Positions 34,204 through 46,656 are shown, counted from the first letter of the stretch. The stretch: 64,000 nt of DNA from Acipenser ruthenus (GCF_902713425.1 NC_081245.1:2841108-2905107); one strand, 5' to 3'. Numbers and translations: made by a program. Notes: generated by a model from the sequence alone, not told the origin.

Positions 34204-37029
34204 CTAGTCCACTTTTCTAACTGTCTTCAAAGGGCACACTCTGAGGGGGGCAGAGCTAGGAAAGCCAGGACAGAAATATGGAAACATTCTCTCAGTAAAT
34301 CTGTGTTTAAAAGTGTAGAGAGGTTTTCTCATATCACTGGAGTCAAAGAATGCCACCTCCCCCCCGTCACAGTCCAGCTGAACTCTGATCTTCTGGGGTT
34401 TCTTCTCCACAGTGAGTCGTGTCTGTGGTGAGGTCCATGCCCAGTACTGATCCCCATACTTCAGGGATATAATCCAGTATCCTGCTTCTGGGTTCCAGGT
34501 GAATCTCCCTTTCCTCTGGCTGGACTCTTTAGTCACACCCAGATACCAGTTAGTATTGCCCCCCAGTTCCACGTCCCAGCAATGTTTCCCTGAAGTGAAC
34601 CCCTCAGAACCCAGCACACAACCATAGATATCAAAACGCTTTGGGTTGTCAGGAAGCTGCTGTCTCTCATCGCTGCGTCTCACACTTGTTAGATCCTCAG
34701 ACAGTATCATAACACAGTGTGCTGTGTTGGGATCCAGAGTCACTGGAGCTGAGAGAGGAGACGAGAGACAGGGTTAGAAATGAGAACATCTACCTGCAAG
34801 CACTTTAATAAATCACATGCTAAGAATAGTATATTTATTTATAATACACCAACCCAAATATTATTATTCAATATCAAACATAACTTTTAAAAGCAGCTGT
34901 TTAAAATGTACCCGTCAAAATGACTACTGCTGGCGGTTCTAGTGTTAAATCAGATCCATTTAAATCTAAATCACAGAGCTCTAGAACAGAACACTGGGAC
35001 ACTGCTCAGCACTAACATTCTTAGAGCTCTGGGAGCATTCCAAGACAATGGGCTGAACTCAGAGAAGTCTGTGTTCTACTGCAGTGGTTTCTTTACAAGG
35101 AGTTTCAATGCAGACCAGCATGGGATCAGAAAGCCTTTTGCTCTCTTGGAATGCTCTTCCAGCTCACCTCAATACTATGAGCAGCTCACAATGTTTAATA
35201 TTGAACTGAGAGATGATCTCTCTGATGGATACAAGTGTATTTGCTACAGGTGTGTACATTTCATTGTGTATTATTATTGATTGTAGAGAGCTGTATCTTG
35301 CTGCTTACACACATTGTGGATTGTGGTTATATGCACCCCCCCCCCTCCTTTGTGATGCTCCCCACAGGACTCACTGTATTGAACAATCCCCAGCATCTTC
35401 TCCCACACTTTGTACTTCAGAGAGCCCAGGTGCTCGGCTACATCTATCAGCGCTCCTGAAACACACTGTGGATCCTGCAGTGTGCACTCGGCTCTGCAAT
35501 CATATTCAGGAGTTAGTGCTGCTCTGTGTTTGCATTCAATACAATACAAGAGAGGAAGACAGGCCACATCTTACATACCTTCTCTGTGTGTCTTTGTACT
35601 TCTGAAACAAACAAGGACATGAATTGAGACATTATTAAAACACAAATACCACTTTGATAGAAAACAGCAGCACTGTTCAAACGTGTACTAACATAAATGC
35701 TTGTAAAGTCCCATTCATAGTGTAGTAGTGAGTGTACATTCACATTAAGAACATGTCACACATAGTTAAACAATCACTACCTGCAGGAAGAAGATGTCTT
35801 CAGCTTTCATCTCCTCTTCTATCACTCTGATTGTGTCTGAAAGGGATGAGATTTCTCTTGTAAGTTTTTCAATCTTCTTTTTCATGATTCTTCCCTTTTG
35901 TTCCTCTTCCCTCCTCAGTGCAGCTATCCTGGCCTTTTCTTCATCTCGTAGAAACTGGTGAAGTTTCTCAAACTCCTCCTTTATCTGCCTCTCTGTTTGC
36001 TGGGCTTGTTTCTATACAAGAAAAGGATCACTTTAGAGTTAGTTTGGGTGTCCAGTGAAAATGTATGTTGTGTATTGTTTCAATCACTAATCTAGTTCTC
36101 TTACCTTCATGTGCTTTGCTGTTTTATCACACTCGTTTTTAACTTCATTAAAGGTTTTCAGCTTGTCCTGCAAGGGCTTCAGCGCAGTCTTGAGTTCTCC
36201 CTGAAATGCAGTGAAACCCAGAGCTTGCACATCACTGTTACCACATGCCTGGCTAGTAGCAATATGAATGCAGTGTGTGAGAAATCCCCTCAGCACTGGG
36301 GTTGCCACTGGGGGCTCTCATAGCAACAAACCCCCAACTCTGGAGATTCTCTGATAGGGGCTGTGTGAGGGTTTATAAGGGTTCAGGTGTGAAATCATTA
36401 TTGCACACAGACACTCTCCCCTCCCCATTCCTGTACAGCACCACCCCCACTCTGCACCCAGGATCTCTCTCTCTCTGTTAGTTTCAATGATATTGTAATA
36501 GGATTTGTTTTTCACTCAGACTTGCTGGATCTTGTTGTTTAAACTGCCTCATTATAATAACTCTGTATAATATGCTGTGAAAAGAGAATACTGTGTTTAC
36601 ATTTTCACATGAATATTGTTTCCATACCTTATAACGCTGTGCAGTCTCCTGAACAGGACAGAGCTTGTGATTCTCATGTTTCTTTGAAGTTTGACACACA
36701 ACACAGAGAGCCTCTTTATCATCCACACAGAACAGCTTCAGTTTCTCATCATGCAGACTGCAGAGTATTCCAGTAGGTGCTGGATGATTCTGACTGCGTT
36801 CTTTTAAGAAGGATTTCACAATATTCCTGAGAGCAAAATTGACAAGATACTTCATTGAACTCCTCGTCCTACACACTGGACACTCCTGAGCTTCCTTCAC
36901 TTTCCACCACTGATCCACACATGCTTTACAGAAGCTGTGGTTACAATAAAGTGTTACAGGATCCTTGAAAATCTCACGGCACACAGCACAGGAAAGATCT
37001 GCCTCCAGATAAGAAGAGTTTGCTGCCAT
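34204..37029 (-). CDS. TRIM D: RING/B-box/coiled-coil/PRY-SPRY protein, putative E3 ubiquitin ligase
   Basis: Exons 36628-37029, 36105-36200, 35781-36011, 35579-35601, 35375-35493, 34204-34748, all GT/AG, joining to 471 residues. The RING C3HC4 and B-box ligands are all present, as in TRIM A. The PRY-SPRY exon encodes the same 179 residues counted from GTG in A and D. The clearest coding difference is at the end of exon 3, EEMKAED here and EELEAED in A. The near identity shows a recent duplication or conversion. The ATG at 37029 is chosen as for A. Intron 1 is about 430 bp and lacks the purine minisatellite found in B, C, E and F. Poly(A) signal candidate at 33903-33908. Confidence 0.9.
34942..35280 (+). 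other. Plus-strand open frame in TRIM intron 5, unit D
   Basis: 112 codons, virtually the same as 4280-4618. No TATA element upstream in this unit. Function unknown. Confidence 0.3.
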
Positions 37030-37282
37030 TTCTGCACAAAGCCACTCCTGCCTTGCTCTCTGTAAGGACACCTTTCAAAGTCCAGAACCTCGAACTTTGT
37101 CCCTGCAGATTAGAATCATGAGTCAGGAGTCATGAGGCTTCATAAGTAGCACTAATTTACCACTGACTTTAACCTAAAAATTATTCGCAGAAAACTACGT
37201 TAATGCAGAAATTAAGGTAGAACTCATTGCCACAAAATCAAGGAAATGTGGCGTTTGGGTTTAATTTACATTGTGTGCTCCG

Positions 37283-37350
37283 ATTGGCTGAATGATCCAA
37301 CAAATCTAAACATTCTTAACGAGTGCCCAATCGTTTGGGGAGGCAGAGCG
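37283..37350 (-). promoter_or_regulatory. Candidate TRIM D promoter (CCAAT boxes)
   Basis: ATTGG at 37283-37287 and CCAAT at 37327-37331, as upstream of TRIM A. The GC box is changed to GGGAGGCAGAG here. Confidence 0.38.
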
Positions 37351-38141
37351 TTAGGATTTGATTAGCTCAGTTTAGCCGCTCTCTCATATGCTGTGATAAT
37401 ATTATCTAGTGTCTACCTAATAACCAGCTCTGTGTTGCACACGGATGGGCTGTGTTCTTTGGTTGAGCATTCCATCCATGTGTCCTTATGGGAAGTGACA
37501 TAAACAGGAGAAGAGTTCCTGGAAACACTGTGAAGTTAATCATTATGCTCTGAAGTTAATCATTAGTTAATCATAATCATTATCATCAAGACCAAGCAAA
37601 GAGCTTTTCACAAGGGAGCAGCACTGGAACACTGAACCCATGACGAGTTCAGCTTCAGCACAGCAATTCATTTTATTAGGGACTCTCATGAGAACAGGGA
37701 GTCTTTTATTCAGATGCCTTCATTGTGACACGCATCGGACCTGGACTCATACTCTCACACTCACCTCATGAAATGTTACACAGCATACATCAGGCAATGG
37801 TGTGAACAGGTTTTCACAACAGGGAGACAAACGTCCATATTTATGTGAAGGAAGCTTCCAGGACAAAGATTTTCACATCGTACAAGAAAAGCACAAATGA
37901 TTGATTAGTATAGTTAACAAAATAAATAAATAAATACATACATGCTAGTTTCAAATTGTGCATTTAACAGTGATCGGATATTATATATTGAAAAGCTTGT
38001 TTAGCTAATCTTATTGTTGTTTGGTTTGTATCAGTTTTGTGATTGGGTGTCACTTCACTGTTCTGAGAAGCAGCTGCTCATTTACAGGGTCTTCATGTTG
38101 ACACAGTCACAGCACGGTTCAGTGTCTTAACTGAATCAACC

Positions 38142-38393
38142 CGATCCAGAAATCTACTGTACTGCTGCCCTTGCAAACAAAAAATAGTCCCAGCCAGATT
38201 GTGCTTGTGAGGGACGACCCAGAGGTGTGAGATCGCTGCTGATAGCACAACAGAATCCAACAGCTAAACTTTCATTTCAGCATCAGCTGAAATGTAGCTC
38301 TTAGGACAAAGTTGGAATCAAAATCAGCTCCAAGTCATTTTCAAGGGAATCCATTAAACAGAAGTCATGCCCAGCACCCTTCTCAAGGCACAG
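38142..38393. other. Segment present in unit D, absent in unit A
   Basis: About 250 bp between shared flanks AATCAACCCG and GTGCAGGTGC. No inverted or direct terminal repeats are evident, so it may be an insertion in D or a deletion in A. Confidence 0.55.
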
Positions 38394-38663
38394 TGCAGGT
38401 GCTCGGATGATGTTATCTGTGTAAGATAACGGCTCCAGATTTCGCAGTGCATTGTTCATGTTCTGGGATATCACAGGCTAGGCTAGGTAATAAAATGCTA
38501 AATAAACAAGATAAGGTTTACTGGAAACGTTGTGAAGTTAATCATTATTATAACATGGCTTTGGGAAACTTATCACAGACTAAAAAAAGAAAAATAAACT
38601 ATCTTTCAAAGTCTGTTTGAAATGTATCCGGGTATGAATAATGGGAAATCTGAACAGACAGCG

Positions 38664-38820
38664 AGTCGGGTGCGAGATCGTGAAGGATTAGGGTGTAAAT
38701 TTGTGAAGGGTTAGGGTGCGAGATTGTGAAGGGTTAGGGTTAGGGGTGCGAGATCGTGAAGGATTAGGGTTAGGGGTGTGAGTTTGTGAAGGGTTAGGGT
38801 TAAGGTTAGGGTGCGAGATT
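38664..38820. repeat. Telomere-like minisatellite, unit D
   Basis: Counterpart of 7761-7915, with TTAGGG motifs between GTGCGAGATCGTGAAGG-type words. Confidence 0.75.
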
Positions 38821-39658
38821 TCTGTCACAGACGGTTCTGGCATGTCCCTTTTGTGCTATAAGTCAAGGGTGTGCGGTTCTTTGATGGACCCAGATTCAGT
38901 TAAAATGTGTTTGTTCACTGATGATGGGAATGAGAACGCAGAGATGGGAGCCCAGCTCACAAGATTGAAGTTTCTGCAGGTATCAGGCTTTTAAAAGACT
39001 ATCACCCACACCTGTGAGCAGAAACTGACCCAAGACTGTCACAGCTACTGGAAGCAGGCTGATCTTTGGGAAACTAATTGAACATTTGTGAAACTGCAAC
39101 AAATATTGTAATGACTATAATGTATTTTAAAGAATATAAAACCAGTAGAAAATATTATTAGCAGATCTGTGTAAGGCCTGTGAGGAGGAGTTCATTGCAT
39201 TGAAGGTCAGGCTGACCTGATTAAAGTTCCAAACCTCCCTTATCAGGCAAAATTAGACTCACAGTCTCAAAACATTCTGATCCAGCGAGAGCAGAATAGC
39301 AGAATCTATGGAGCACAGTTAATATAGAAGAAGCAATCAAACTAGGTTTGAATATAGTAAGAAAAAGCAAAAGTATTTAAATAAATAAGAAACCTAATAT
39401 AATAACATTAAGTAGATTTATGAGCAGTCCTAAGTTTAAATATTCAAGGTTACATTTTCTGTTAATTAAAAATTAACCTCTTGCCTTCTGTGTATATCAA
39501 TGGTGTAAAATCGAATTGCAGTTTATAAGTGATTGCTATATTGAAGTATCTGACTTAAAACGACATGTTATAAAGTCATTTATAGTATAAACTGTAACTA
39601 ACAGTAAACTTGTTGAAGGAATACAAGTAATGTTGTAACCTCGTTCCCTTTCAAGTCG

Positions 39659-39824
39659 AAAATAACCATCAAGGTATGGGACATTGCCGTCAGGCAGTAG
39701 GGATTGGCTGAGCTTTATGTCAAAGCTGCCGATAGGCCTCCGCGCAAGCTGCCGTGTAAGCCCGCCCCCTTGGGAGCTTACTATACGCAGCGCGCGGAGA
39801 GTCACTTCCTCTTTTGCCTTCAGC
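39659..39824 (+). repeat. DIRS left inverted terminal repeat, copy 2
   Basis: About 165 bp, reverse-complementary to 46950-47115. Confidence 0.9.
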
Positions 39825-40408
39825 ATCGGTAGCGGTAGGACTTAGAGCTATTTTGACTGATTGTACTCACTAAGCTTAGGCTTGAGAAGCTGGTTTATCC
39901 CCTTCTCCGAGTTTATTTCAGTTATTATTATTATTATTATTGTGTATTTGTATTATTTTAGGATATATTTTGTGTCTACATTATATATTCCTTTTCGCTT
40001 TGCTTCGGCATTGCGTTCTTCGTGGTCTCCCCGTCTTTCCTCTGTTCCTTATATTTACTGTGTGGGTTTTTTGTATATATATATTTTCTATATATATTAT
40101 ATTTTTTGTGTAATTATATTGTTATATATATTTACATTGTGTGTCGGACGCGTGTTGCGTTGGCCTTGGCCACGCGCAATTGCATCCTCGGTCTAGCTTA
40201 GGCTAACCGTGTGTGTGTGCGGGTAGTCTGCTCTGCAGTGTCCCCCCCCGCGGCGCGTTCCCGCCACGTGGTATTGCACTACACTCCCTTTCCTTCTGCA
40301 GCGTCCACAAAAAAAATAAATAAATAAATAAATAAATAAATAAAAAAAGTTTTTCCCTTCACTTACAGAGGAAGACAACCACCAACGTGCAAAATCCCCA
40401 GCACCTTC

Positions 40409-41112
40409 AGGTAGGTATTGCACAGCATCAGACACTGTACCAGCACTTTGCGTCTCCGCTTGTCGGGTCAGCTGACGCTTAGGCGTCTGTGCTAGCGTTC
40501 CACGCTCGGTACTCGCGCTTCGGCGCTCGCGCTCCGGCGCTTTTAGTGTCAGCGCTTGTGTGCTTGGTGCAGCGCTTTGGCGCTTTGTGCAGCGCTTCTG
40601 CGCTTGGTGCTTAGTGCTTCTGCACTTGGGGCTCAGTGCTCGACGCTCGACGCTTCGGCGCTCGGTGCTCGACGCTCGGTGCACGTTCCATCAACGTCGG
40701 TGCTCGACGCTCGGTGCTCGACGCTCGGTGCACGCACCCTCGACGCACCTCGGTGCTCGACGCTCGGTGCTCGACGCTCGGTGCTCGGCGCTTGGCGCCT
40801 CGACGCACGCACCCTCGACGCTCGACGCACGCGCCTCGACGCTTGATGCGCGACGCTCGGCGCTCGACGCTCGACGCTCGGTGCTCGACGCTCAGTGCTC
40901 GACGCTCGACGCTCGGTGCACGCACCCTCGACGCACCTCGGTGCTCGACGCTCAGTGCTCGACGCTCGACGCTCGGTGCACGCACCCTCGACGCACCTCG
41001 GTGCTCGACGCTCGGTGCTCGACGCTCGACGCTTCGGCGCTCGACGCTCGGTGCTCGGCGCTTGGCGCCTCGATGCACGCACCCTCGATGCACGCGCTCG
41101 ACTCTCGACGCT
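40409..41112. repeat. First half of 700-bp tandem duplication within DIRS copy 2
   Basis: Begins CAGGTAGGTATTGCACAGC and runs through GC-rich decamer repeats. The same opening words recur at about 41114, starting the second half. Copy 1 has only one such segment, which accounts for the length difference. Confidence 0.8.
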
Positions 41113-41955
41113 CAGGTAGGTATTGCACAGCATCAGACACTGTACCAGCACTTTGCGTCTCCGCTTGGCGGGTCAGCTGACGCTTAGGCGTCTGTGCTAG
41201 CGTTCCACGCTCGGTACTCGCGCTTCGGCGCTCGCGCTTCGGCGCTCGCGCTTCGGCGCTCGCGCTCCGGCGCTTTTAGTGTCAGCGCTTGTGCGCTTGG
41301 TGCAGCGCTTCGGCGCTTTGTGCAGCGCTTCTGCGCTTGGTGCTTAGTGCTTCTGCACTTGGGGCTCAGTGCTCGACGCTCGACGCTTCGGCGCTCGGTG
41401 CTCGACGCTCGGTGCACGTTCCATCAACGTCGGTGCTCGACGCTCGGTGCTCGACGCTCGGTGCACGCACCCTCGACGCACCTCGGTGCTCGACGCTCGG
41501 TGCTCAACGCTCGGTGCTCGACGCTCGACGCTTCGGTGCTCGACGCTCGGTGCTCGGCGCTTGGCGCCTCGACGCACGCACCCTCGACGCTCGACGCACG
41601 CGCCTCGACGCTCGATGCGCGACGCTCGGCGCTCGACGCTCGGCGCTCAACGCTCGGTGCTCGACGCTCGGTGCTCGACGCTCGATGCACGCACCCTCGA
41701 CGCTCGGTGCACGCACCCTCGACGCACCTCGGTGCTCGACGCTTCGGCGCTCGACGCTCGGTGCTCGGCGCTCGACGCCTCAACACGCGCACCCTTGACG
41801 TCGACGCACGCACCTCGGTGCTCGACGCTTCGGCGCTCGGTGCTCGACGCACGCACCCTCGACGCCTCGGCGCTCGACGCGGCGGCGCTCGACGCACGCA
41901 CTTCAGGTGCTTGACGCTTGGTGCCCAGCGCTTCGGCGCTCGACGCGCGCACCTC
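41113..41955. repeat. Second half of duplication and GC-rich array, DIRS copy 2
   Basis: A repeat of the CAGGTAGGTATTGCACAGC leader segment followed by the GCTCGACGCTCGG-type array up to the gag-like start. Confidence 0.8.
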
Positions 41956-41978
41956 GGCTCTTCGTCATTGACGTCAAT

Positions 41979-43703
41979 ATGTCTGGGTTCCACCGTTGTG
42001 TGACCTGTCAGGCCAAGTTGCCTGCCAGCGACCCTCACGAGGACTGCGTCGCATGTTTAGGGCCGGACCATGCAGCATCTGCCCTGGCAGACAGGGCATA
42101 CTGCCAGCTATGTGCGGGGTTTCAAACATGCACCCTGCGCCATAGAGCTAGGAAGGCGGTGGGAGGTCGTTCCCCATCCTCGGGCTCGTCCCACACCGTC
42201 TCGGCCCCACCATCGTCTATCGTGTCGCTGCCGGCAACGTCTCAGCCTATGAGCCCATCTTCCCAGCTTACAGCTGGTCAAAGGTCTCCAATTAGGCGTG
42301 CTCGGGAACGTTCCCGCAGCCCCTCCTCTCGCGGGGCTCGCCCCCGTCGGGAGTCGCGATCCAGATCTCGATCGCCTCGCCGGAGAAGGCACTCCCGCTC
42401 CCCTCGAAGGGGTAGACGGCATCAAGACACATCTGGGGTGGCTGAGCTCACCTCCAAGATGTCGCAGTTTATGGAGCTCATGATGGGACAACAATCCCTC
42501 CTCATGACTCTAGCGAATGTGGCGCCTCGGGCCTCAGAGATGGTTACCGGACCCAGCGCTAGTCAGCCGATGGTTCCTCCACCAGTTCCCCAGGAAGTAG
42601 AGTGGGACGCCGATGCTGTCTCAAGGGACGCATCTGATGCAGACCCGCTCTTTGAAGACACAGAGCCTGAGGTGGCATCCCAGCACTCTGGGCAGGACGA
42701 CCCTGAAGTGCTGGATACTAATGACCCTATCTGGTCAGTGGTGGAGAGGGCAGCCCGTCATCTGGGCATGGACTGGCCTGCATCAGAGCCAACACGTCGC
42801 TCTCTATTTGAATTGCCATCGGCTCTGCCCCTTCAGTCCAGGATGCTCCCGGCATTCCCGGATTTTATTAAGGAGGTGCAGTCCACCTGGGGAGCACCGG
42901 CCTCCACCCCTGCGACTTCTCGCAAGGCTTCGGCCTTCACCATGCACGGGGCGAGCGAAGCTGGGCTGGCGTTGTTTCCGCCAGTGGGCGCCGCGTTCGC
43001 CGCGCTAGTAAAGACGCCGACACTTTCGGGGCTGGCTAAGGACCCTTCCTGCCCTAACAGGCAGTGTAGGATTACGGAGGCCCACCTAAAAAAGGGTTAT
43101 GCCGCGGCTACAGAGGCAGTTAGACTGTCCAACGTGGCCAGCCTCCTGACAGTCTACCAGGCGGCGCTGATTCGCGACCTGCCTGAGTCCCCATCCGTCG
43201 GGCTCAGAACCGAGCTGGGTGCAGTTGCACAGCTCTTGGTCAGGCTGGCTCAGCTAAATGCGCGAGCACAGGGCAGGAGCATTGCTTCCCTCGTAGTAGC
43301 AAGGAGGCAGCTATGGCTCTCACAGGCCAGGGTACAGGAGCCTGATAAGGCCCCATTGCTAGATGCTCCTATATCCCCGGGGCACACGTTTGGCCCAGCG
43401 GTGGAGGAGATGCTGCAACGCTCCGTCAAGGCGCGTGAGGCGTCGCAGCAGTTGGCTAAGATGTGGCCAAGCAAGCCTTTCCAGCCAAGGCGGCCGCAGG
43501 AGCGCCAATGGCGCAGGGCGCTGCCGCAGCAGCAGGCGCACCCACAGGGCAGTAAAACCGCCCCTTCGGGGGTTGCAGCACGCAGCCAACCCGCGTTTGC
43601 AAGACCGCAGCGCGGAGGGTGGCGCCCCAGAGGAGGTAGCAGACCACGCCCTCGTGGCTCTGGTCAGGCCCCTCGTGAGCGAGCGCAGCCTAAGCAGCCC
43701 TGA
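41979..43703 (+). CDS. DIRS gag-like frame, copy 2
   Basis: 574 codons from MSGFHRC. Cys/His-rich N-terminus, an Arg/Ser-rich block (SRSRSPRRRRHSRSPRR) and a basic, Gln/Arg/Pro-rich C-terminus. By position this is the structural protein of the element; it has no recognisable enzyme motif. Confidence 0.75.
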   Translation: MSGFHRCVTCQAKLPASDPHEDCVACLGPDHAASALADRAYCQLCAGFQTCTLRHRARKAVGGRSPSSGSSHTVSAPPSSIVSLPATSQPMSPSSQLTAGQRSPIRRARERSRSPSSRGARPRRESRSRSRSPRRRRHSRSPRRGRRHQDTSGVAELTSKMSQFMELMMGQQSLLMTLANVAPRASEMVTGPSASQPMVPPPVPQEVEWDADAVSRDASDADPLFEDTEPEVASQHSGQDDPEVLDTNDPIWSVVERAARHLGMDWPASEPTRRSLFELPSALPLQSRMLPAFPDFIKEVQSTWGAPASTPATSRKASAFTMHGASEAGLALFPPVGAAFAALVKTPTLSGLAKDPSCPNRQCRITEAHLKKGYAAATEAVRLSNVASLLTVYQAALIRDLPESPSVGLRTELGAVAQLLVRLAQLNARAQGRSIASLVVARRQLWLSQARVQEPDKAPLLDAPISPGHTFGPAVEEMLQRSVKAREASQQLAKMWPSKPFQPRRPQERQWRRALPQQQAHPQGSKTAPSGVAARSQPAFARPQRGGWRPRGGSRPRPRGSGQAPRERAQPKQP

Positions 43704-43849
43704 GAAACCCCGGCAGCCGTTAACCCACCCCTACACTGTTCCACAGCTCCTGTTCTGGCAACAATGCACCAACGACATCTGGGTGCGCAAAACTATACTC
43801 ACCGGGTACACCCTTCAATTCCGGTTAAACCCCCCCCCCCTTCAGGGGA

Positions 43850-45616
43850 GTGGTGGTAACTGCAGTGAAGGACTCGGTTCAGTCCTCAGCTCTAAATGCA
43901 GAAATACAGGCATTGCTCAAGAAGCGTGCCATTCAACAAGTAGACCCTGCTCTGACCGACCAGGGGTTCTACTCCAAATACTTCCTTGTGCCAAAGAAGG
44001 ACGGCGGGCTCCGCCCTATTCTAGACCTGCGTGTACTGAACAAATACCTACGGGTGTTGTCGTTCAAGATGCTCACGCACAGGCACATTGTCCAGTCTGT
44101 CCGGCAGGGCGACTGGTTTACCACCGTAGACCTCACAGATGCGTACTTTCACGTTCCCATCTGTCCGGGTCACAGGAAGTACCTACGTTTCGCATTTCAG
44201 AGCAGGGTCTACGAGTTTTGTGTCCTGCCATTCGGCCTGTCTCTAGCTCCTCGAACCTTTTCGAAGTGTATGGACGCCATTTTAGCCCCCTTGCGGGTTC
44301 AAGGCGTTCGACTGCTGAACTATCTGGACGACTGGCTCGTCTGCGCGCAGTCAAAGGAGCAGTTGGCACAGCACACAGTGATGGTTACAGACCATCTTCA
44401 GCGGCTAGGTCTGAAGGTCAATCCAGACAAGAGCCGCCTCGTGCCCAGCCAACAGACCGAGTTTTTGGGTCTGCATCTGGACTCAGTGTCCATGGAAGCG
44501 ACCCTATCGACACAAAGAGTTGCCTCATTAGAGCGGTGTCTCTCCCTATTCAGGTTGAGAGAAACAGTCAGCATGGAGCTCTGTCAGCGCATGCTGGGGT
44601 TGATGGCTGCCGCCTCGCAAGCCCTTCCTTTGGGCTTACTACACCAGAGACCTCTGCAGGCCTGGTTCAATGCCTTCGCGTTGCACCCGCGGAGAGACAA
44701 GCACCGCAGGCTGAGGGTATCCCGAACCTGCTGGGAAGCATTACGCTGGTGGAAAGTTCAGTCGAACATCCGCCAGGGCGTGCGCTTGGGTCCCATCTTC
44801 CGAAGGGAAGTTATCACAACCGACGCTTCCAACCAAGGTTGGGGAGCAGTCTGGAACGGGACAGGGACCCGTGGAGTGTGGTCAGGACCCTGGAGGTCAG
44901 CCCACATCAACGCTCTGGAACTCAGAGCAGTGGACCTCGCCCTTCGGCACTTCTTGCCAGTGCTTCTAGACAAGCACGTGTTAGTGCGGTCAGACAACAC
45001 CACAGTAGTGGCGTATATCAATCGCCAGGGCGGATTGCGGTCCCCAGGTCTTCACCGGATGGTAACGCGGCTGTTGCTCTGGGCTCAACCGCGGTTAGCC
45101 TCTCTGCGTGCAGTTCATCTGCCGGGCAGAGTCAATTACGCAGCGGATCTCCTGTCCAGAGGAGGTCCTCTTGCGGGCGAATGGCGTCTTCTCCCTCGGG
45201 TGGTAGAGCGCATTTGGGACTGGTTCGGCACAGCGCAAGTCGATCTCTTCGCTTCGCGAGAGACCACGCACTGCCCCCTATGGTTCTCGGTGAAGGACCT
45301 CGACAGCCCCCTAGGAGTCGATGCACTGGCTCACGAATGGCCGCCAGGGCTCCTGTACGCATTTCCACCGATTTCGATGCTCCCCGCCTTCTTGGAGAAG
45401 GTCAGGGTAGAGCAAGCGACAGTGATTCTGATCGCTCCTCGGTGGCCTCGGAGGATATGGTTCCCGAGTCTAGTGCAGTTGTTGCACGGTCGCCCGAGGG
45501 AGCTCCCTCTGCGAGCGGACCTGTTGTCCCAAGCCCAAGGAGGGCTATGGCATCCGAACCCCAAGCTCATGCAGCTATGGGCTTGGCCCCTGAGCGGGAG
45601 CGCCTGTCAGCCTTAG
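43850..45616 (+). CDS. DIRS reverse transcriptase/RNase H/methylase-like frame, copy 2
   Basis: 588 codons. RT with VPKKDGGLRPILDLR, LPFGLSLAPRTF and YLDDWLV; RNase H with TDASNQGWGAVW, ELRAV and RSDNTTVVAYINRQGG; then the DLFASRETTH...YAFPPI segment usually called the methylase domain of DIRS pol. Confidence 0.9.
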   Translation: MVVTAVKDSVQSSALNAEIQALLKKRAIQQVDPALTDQGFYSKYFLVPKKDGGLRPILDLRVLNKYLRVLSFKMLTHRHIVQSVRQGDWFTTVDLTDAYFHVPICPGHRKYLRFAFQSRVYEFCVLPFGLSLAPRTFSKCMDAILAPLRVQGVRLLNYLDDWLVCAQSKEQLAQHTVMVTDHLQRLGLKVNPDKSRLVPSQQTEFLGLHLDSVSMEATLSTQRVASLERCLSLFRLRETVSMELCQRMLGLMAAASQALPLGLLHQRPLQAWFNAFALHPRRDKHRRLRVSRTCWEALRWWKVQSNIRQGVRLGPIFRREVITTDASNQGWGAVWNGTGTRGVWSGPWRSAHINALELRAVDLALRHFLPVLLDKHVLVRSDNTTVVAYINRQGGLRSPGLHRMVTRLLLWAQPRLASLRAVHLPGRVNYAADLLSRGGPLAGEWRLLPRVVERIWDWFGTAQVDLFASRETTHCPLWFSVKDLDSPLGVDALAHEWPPGLLYAFPPISMLPAFLEKVRVEQATVILIAPRWPRRIWFPSLVQLLHGRPRELPLRADLLSQAQGGLWHPNPKLMQLWAWPLSGSACQP

Positions 45617-46656
45617 GGCTTTCGACGGCGGTTATATCGACCATTCAAAGTGCGAGAGCGCCCTCTACTCGGTCGCAATATACGTATAAGTGGCAATTAT
45701 TTCAGAGTTGGTGTCTGGCTGAGGGCCATGACCCGGTCTCCTGCCCTATGGCAGTGATATTACAGTTTCTGCAGAAGCTGTTAGACGAGGGTAAGTCTCC
45801 CTCTACACTTAAAGTGTATTTGGCCGCTATTTCGGCTTGCCACGTACGCATTGACGGGTTATCACCTGGTTGCCATTTTTTGGCATCTCAGTTTCTGAAA
45901 GGCGCAAGACGCTTGCGGCCTCCAAGAACGACCAGTTTACCGTTGTGGAGCCTTGATGTGGTGCTGGAAGCCCTTGCCAAGGCACCGTTTGAGCCTCTCC
46001 ACAGCGTGGATATGAAGCTCATATCTATTAAGACTGTGTTTTTGCTGGCTGTAGTATCAGCAAAACGCGTGAGCGAGTTACATGCACTGTCAGTGCATCC
46101 TTCTTGTACTCGTTTTGCAGGAGACGGTTCTAAGGTCTCCATGCGCCCTAATCCGGCCTTTTTACCAAAGGTTATATCCCCGTTCCACATGAACCAGTCA
46201 GTCAAGTTGATGGCGTTCCATCCTCCTCCTTTTTCTTCCCCAGAGGAAGAGCGGTTACACATGCTCTGCCCTGTGAGGGCATTGAGGTGTTATATTGACC
46301 GCACAAGGACTGTGAGGCAGACAGAACAGTTGTTCATATGCCATGGTTCTAGATCTTTGGGTCAGCCGCTGTCTAAACAGCGCCTTTCCCACTGGATAGT
46401 GGATGCTATTAAATTAGCGTATGAATCTGCAGGCCTTCCACCACCAGGGCAGTTGAAGGCGCATTCTACCAGGGGTATGGCGACATCCTGGTCCCTCTTT
46501 CGAGGGGTGCCGGTGTCTGATATTTGCGCGGCAGCCAGTTGGGCTACGCCGCATACTTTCATGAGGTTTTACAGGCTAAATGTGCTGGAATCCTCTGCTC
46601 CGTCATTTGGAGCATCTGTGTTGCACTCTATGACGCCTCAGGTTGCGGACGTCTAG
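45560..46656 (+). CDS. DIRS tyrosine recombinase frame, copy 2
   Basis: Recombinase domain at the end of a long open frame that overlaps the pol frame in another phase, as usual for the family. The N-terminal SAM-like segment APSTRSQYTYKW and the catalytic HSTRG and FMRFYRL boxes are visible. In the family the enzyme inserts the circular DNA intermediate without target duplication. Confidence 0.88.

Larger units (their letters stand above)
37072..39642. other. Upstream region of TRIM D up to DIRS copy 2
   Basis: Matches 6411-8740 except for an extra segment of about 250 bp at 38142-38393, replaced by about 12 bp in unit A. No gene recognised. Confidence 0.6.
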
